Origin: Symbiodinium natans
Taxonomy: Eukaryota; Sar; Dinophyceae; Suessiales; Symbiodiniaceae
Length of the DNA stretch: 64,000 nucleotides
Assembly (NCBI GenBank): GCA_905221605.1
Contig: CAJNDS010002132.1
Location: 531,644-595,643, forward strand
Direction of reading: 5' to 3'
The position numbers and the translations under genes are program-made. The notes beneath the pieces are model-generated. The model was not told the origin of the DNA, did no database searches, and worked only from the letters and a program-made list of their open reading frames with translations. Shown in pieces: positions 61,876 to 64,000 of this stretch. Every line of letters starts with the position of its first letter. Position 1 is the first letter of the stretch.

Positions 61876-61914
61876 TCATATGTCTCCCAAAGGGTTCTCG
61901 AAGCCATCGGGAGC

Positions 61915-61995
61915 ACCCTAAACCCTAAACCCTAGACCCTAAACCCTAAACCCTAAACCCTAAACCCTAAACCCTGAACCCTGAACCCTGAACCC
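61915..61995. repeat. CCCTAAA/CCCTGAA array
   Basis: About eleven units separating two minus-strand islands. Confidence 0.9.
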
Positions 61996-62009
61996 TAAAC
62001 CCTAAGCCT

Positions 62010-62290
62010 CCTGCGCGCAGGTAGTGCATGCCTTGGGCGGAGCAGGTAGGGTTCAGGCTGGAGTTCCGAACCTGGTCAGCTGCTTGTGCTTCCTTCCCAT
62101 GGCAAATCCATGGAATCAACAGAGCATGCCTCCGAAGACGGTCGCCATAATGAAGCATCCAATGGAAGTTCTTGACCATGTGCCGGTCGCACCCTATGCC
62201 ACGCTCAGCTATGAATCTGTCTTCCGAAGCATGAACAGCCAGGACCCCTAGTGCGTCTGACTTTCGAGGGCAGCATTCAAGGCGCTGTCT
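62010..62290 (-). CDS. Exon-like frame, unknown
   Basis: Minus-strand frame SDALGVLAVHASEDRFIAER then GIGCDRHMVKNFHWMLHYGD and RLRRHALLIPWICHGKEAQA. About 85 codons are open. A 75-codon plus frame (62024-62251) overlaps but is less regular in composition. The family is unknown. Confidence 0.35.
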
Positions 62291-62486
62291 AACCCCTGAA
62301 CCCCTATACATGTAAACGATTTAACCCCTAAAACCCCTGCACCTCAAGCCCCTAAACCATTAAAACCCTTACCTCAAACCTAGATCCCAAAGCCCAACCC
62401 TCACACCCCAAAGCGCTTAACCACTAAAACCCCAAACCGCGAATTCGAACCTCCACCAAAGCTTTAAACCCCTAGACGCCTCTGCT
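62291..62486. repeat. Degenerate CCCTAAA-type spacer
   Basis: CCCCTAAA and CCCAAAGC variants. No gene. Confidence 0.65.
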
Positions 62487-62789
62487 CTACTCAAGCAACG
62501 TGGAGCTCTGCATCATTCTGCATTTGTTCATTTGAGAGCCCTGACAAAATCTCCTAAGCCAGAGTCTAAACTCCCTAAGCTCAAAAACTAAATCCCCAAA
62601 ATTTTCAATGAAACTCCCTAAGCCCGAGAAAGGGAACCCTGAGCCCAAACCGCGTGTTGGAGTGCGAGGGCCGGTGTGAGGGCTTCTACGGCTTAAGTAG
62701 GCCATCTCACGCAAACTCCAGTCTCGCAGTTTCGGGTTTGTTATCAGGTCTTCAGGGAGAGGGGGGCTCAAGGCTGGCATGTAACCCAA
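62487..62789 (-). CDS. Possible coding frame, 100 codons
   Basis: Minus-strand ATG frame. The N-terminal part (MGYMPALSPPLPEDLITNPK then LRDWSLREMAYLSRRS) is protein-like; the middle is degenerate repeat. Probably a short exon extended by chance. Confidence 0.25.
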   Translation of the reverse strand: MGYMPALSPPLPEDLITNPKLRDWSLREMAYLSRRSPHTGPRTPTRGLGSGFPFSGLGSFIENFGDLVFELREFRLWLRRFCQGSQMNKCRMMQSSTLLE

Positions 62790-63624
62790 GGTTCCCGAGT
62801 AATCACCACCCTATATTATAAGGCTCCCTAGATCTCCCTAGGCTTCCCTAAAGTTCCCTACGCACCTACACCCCATGAAGCCCCCTCCCTTAAGAAACAG
62901 TCTAGGGGATGGGGGTTAGGGTTCAAACATCGAACTCCTCAATACCGAAGCCGGAGCACCCTACACGCTACAAGCCCTACAACACCTCCCTATAAACCAA
63001 AAACTAAACTTCCTATAAACCCCCATGATCCCTACAAGTCCCCTTAGCCCTACACCCCAAGCCCTAAGCAACCCCAAACCCCAAAACCCCAAACCCTAAA
63101 CCCTAAAGGTCTAAACCCTAAAACCCTAAAACCCTAAAACCCTAAACCCCAAACCCTAAACCCTAAAGGTCTTTGAGGGTCTGGGACCTGCGGGGGGGGG
63201 GGGGGGGGGGCGAAGGATGGGCTTTCACATTCGGGAAGCAAATCCTGGGCTGACGGGCCATGAAGTCCAGGGACATGGAGCAACACCTCTGACGCTTTAG
63301 GGTTTAGGGTTTAGGGTTCTTGGGGTTCTTAGGGTTCTTAGGGTTCTTAGGGTTCTTAGGGTTCTTAGGGTATGGGGTTTAGGGTTTAGGGTTTGGGGTT
63401 TAGGGTTTAGGGTTTAGGGTTTAGAGTTTAGGGCAGTTCTTCGGTTTAGAGTTTAGGGTTCTTCGGGCCTAGGGTTCTTCGGGCCTAGGGTTCTTCGGAC
63501 TTAGGGCTTGGGGTTTGCGATGTCGGGCCCGCGAACCCGTGCTCATAGGATCCCCTACGGCTTCTTCGTGCCAAGCTCTTCAAATTCTAGGGTTTGGGGC
63601 TTTAGTCGGGTTTGGGGTCTAGGG
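62790..63624. repeat. Repeat mosaic with G-run
   Basis: CCCTAAA/CCCTAAAA units (63075-63170), G18-20 run (about 63191-63210), GGGTTCTTA units (63310-63375) and TTTAGGG (63380-63430). The plus piece at 63520-63590 is open but unassigned. Confidence 0.7.
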
Positions 63625-63750
63625 TGCAAGGTTGTTGAGGGCCTCCAAAAAGGAAAGCTGCCATCATCTAGAGAGCCGACTGCATTGCTTCATTCGAGCT
63701 ACAGGCTCTTGGCAGCTCTTGCCCTATCATCTTCTCGGGGGTTGTGCTCC
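63625..63750 (+). CDS. Exon-like island, unknown
   Basis: Plus frame VVEGLQKGKLPSSREPTALL then HSSYRLLAALALSSSRGLC, ending before repeat. A second frame is also open. Left flank is TTTGGGG-type. Confidence 0.3.
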
Positions 63751-64000
63751 AAGGTTTAGGGTTCGGGGTTTAGGATTTACTGGAAGGAACTCCAAGCGTC
63801 AATTTCTCACCCCGCGGCTTTAGCAACAAGCAAGATCCTAAAGCCTAAGCCCCTGAAGTCTCGGTTGAAGGGCGGGGCAGGTTTCAGTGTTCGTAGGGTG
63901 TAGGGCACCTTCAACCACCTACTTACCCACCCACCCACCCCTCTACTCATCCACCCCACTCCTCTCCCAAGCCTAAACTAAACCGAACCGGCCTTGATCA
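63751..64000. other. Window end, no gene seen
   Basis: Mixed unique sequence with a CCACCCAC-rich stretch (63915-63965). Nothing supported. Confidence 0.5.

Noticed and set aside
1-64000. Dinoflagellate spliced-leader relics
   Set aside because: I looked for a conserved CCATTTTGGCTCAAG-type core upstream of open frames and did not see one. This neither proves nor excludes a dinoflagellate source.
1-64000. Transposase, reverse transcriptase or integrase coding regions
   Set aside because: No catalytic motif or frame of adequate length was found on either strand; the elements seen are non-autonomous.

Overview
This 64 kb window is eukaryotic nuclear DNA saturated with plant-type telomeric heptamers, (TTTAGGG)n and (CCCTAAA)n, and their variants (8-mers, 9-mers, GGGTTCA, GGGGTTT). 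The arrays occur in both orientations and recur along almost the whole window. Between them lie short unique islands, mostly 60-350 bp. There are no bacterial operons, no rRNA, no convincing tRNA and no CRISPR. The longest stop-free frame is only 281 codons and is carried partly by a satellite. The TTTAGGG motif fits plants, green algae, dinoflagellates, chromerids and some other algae. The mixture of tiny exon-like islands, repeat-derived spacers, small TIR elements and same-strand gene clusters is most reminiscent of a dinoflagellate or related alga. That is inference, and I cannot name a species.

The islands behave like exons or gene fragments. No protein could be assigned to a family with confidence. 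Several neighbouring islands can be joined through GT...AG boundaries with matching reading phase, and the proposed intron often starts inside the telomere-like array (donor GTTTAG) or ends in it (acceptor TTTAG). The best cases are a two-exon 105-aa frame at 46636-47261, a three-exon 84-aa frame at 16541-17236, a two-exon end at 45647-46571 and a three-exon frame at 47643-48890. Short islands are often open by chance in one of six frames, so each call has only moderate confidence.

Layout: 0-5 kb, repeat mosaic with a few exon-like islands and three small TIR elements. 6-10.7 kb, the longest TTTAGGG array, a 393-bp tandem duplication, a 20-bp satellite that flips orientation, a pyrimidine-rich minisatellite and a 55-bp repeat. 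13.9-15.3 kb, minus-strand coding islands. 16.3-20.1 kb, plus-strand coding islands around a 1.9 kb repeat-free block. 20-30 kb, dominated by arrays, including large variant blocks. 30.2-33.9 kb, a tandem duplication whose second copy carries a 1.4 kb AT-rich, hairpin-rich insertion. 34.8-38.8 kb, mainly minus-strand islands. 42.8-50.4 kb, a plus-strand cluster interrupted by a 100-N gap inside a GGTGGGA satellite. 54.6-62.8 kb, mainly minus-strand islands plus a 9-bp satellite.

Superimposed are at least four families of small dispersed elements of about 80-200 bp, most with imperfect terminal inverted repeats. Two copies of one family share a telomere-like insertion at the same internal site. 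The main message is that telomere-like DNA here is not a chromosome end but an interspersed component that may have spread through introns, small mobile elements and intergenic DNA.
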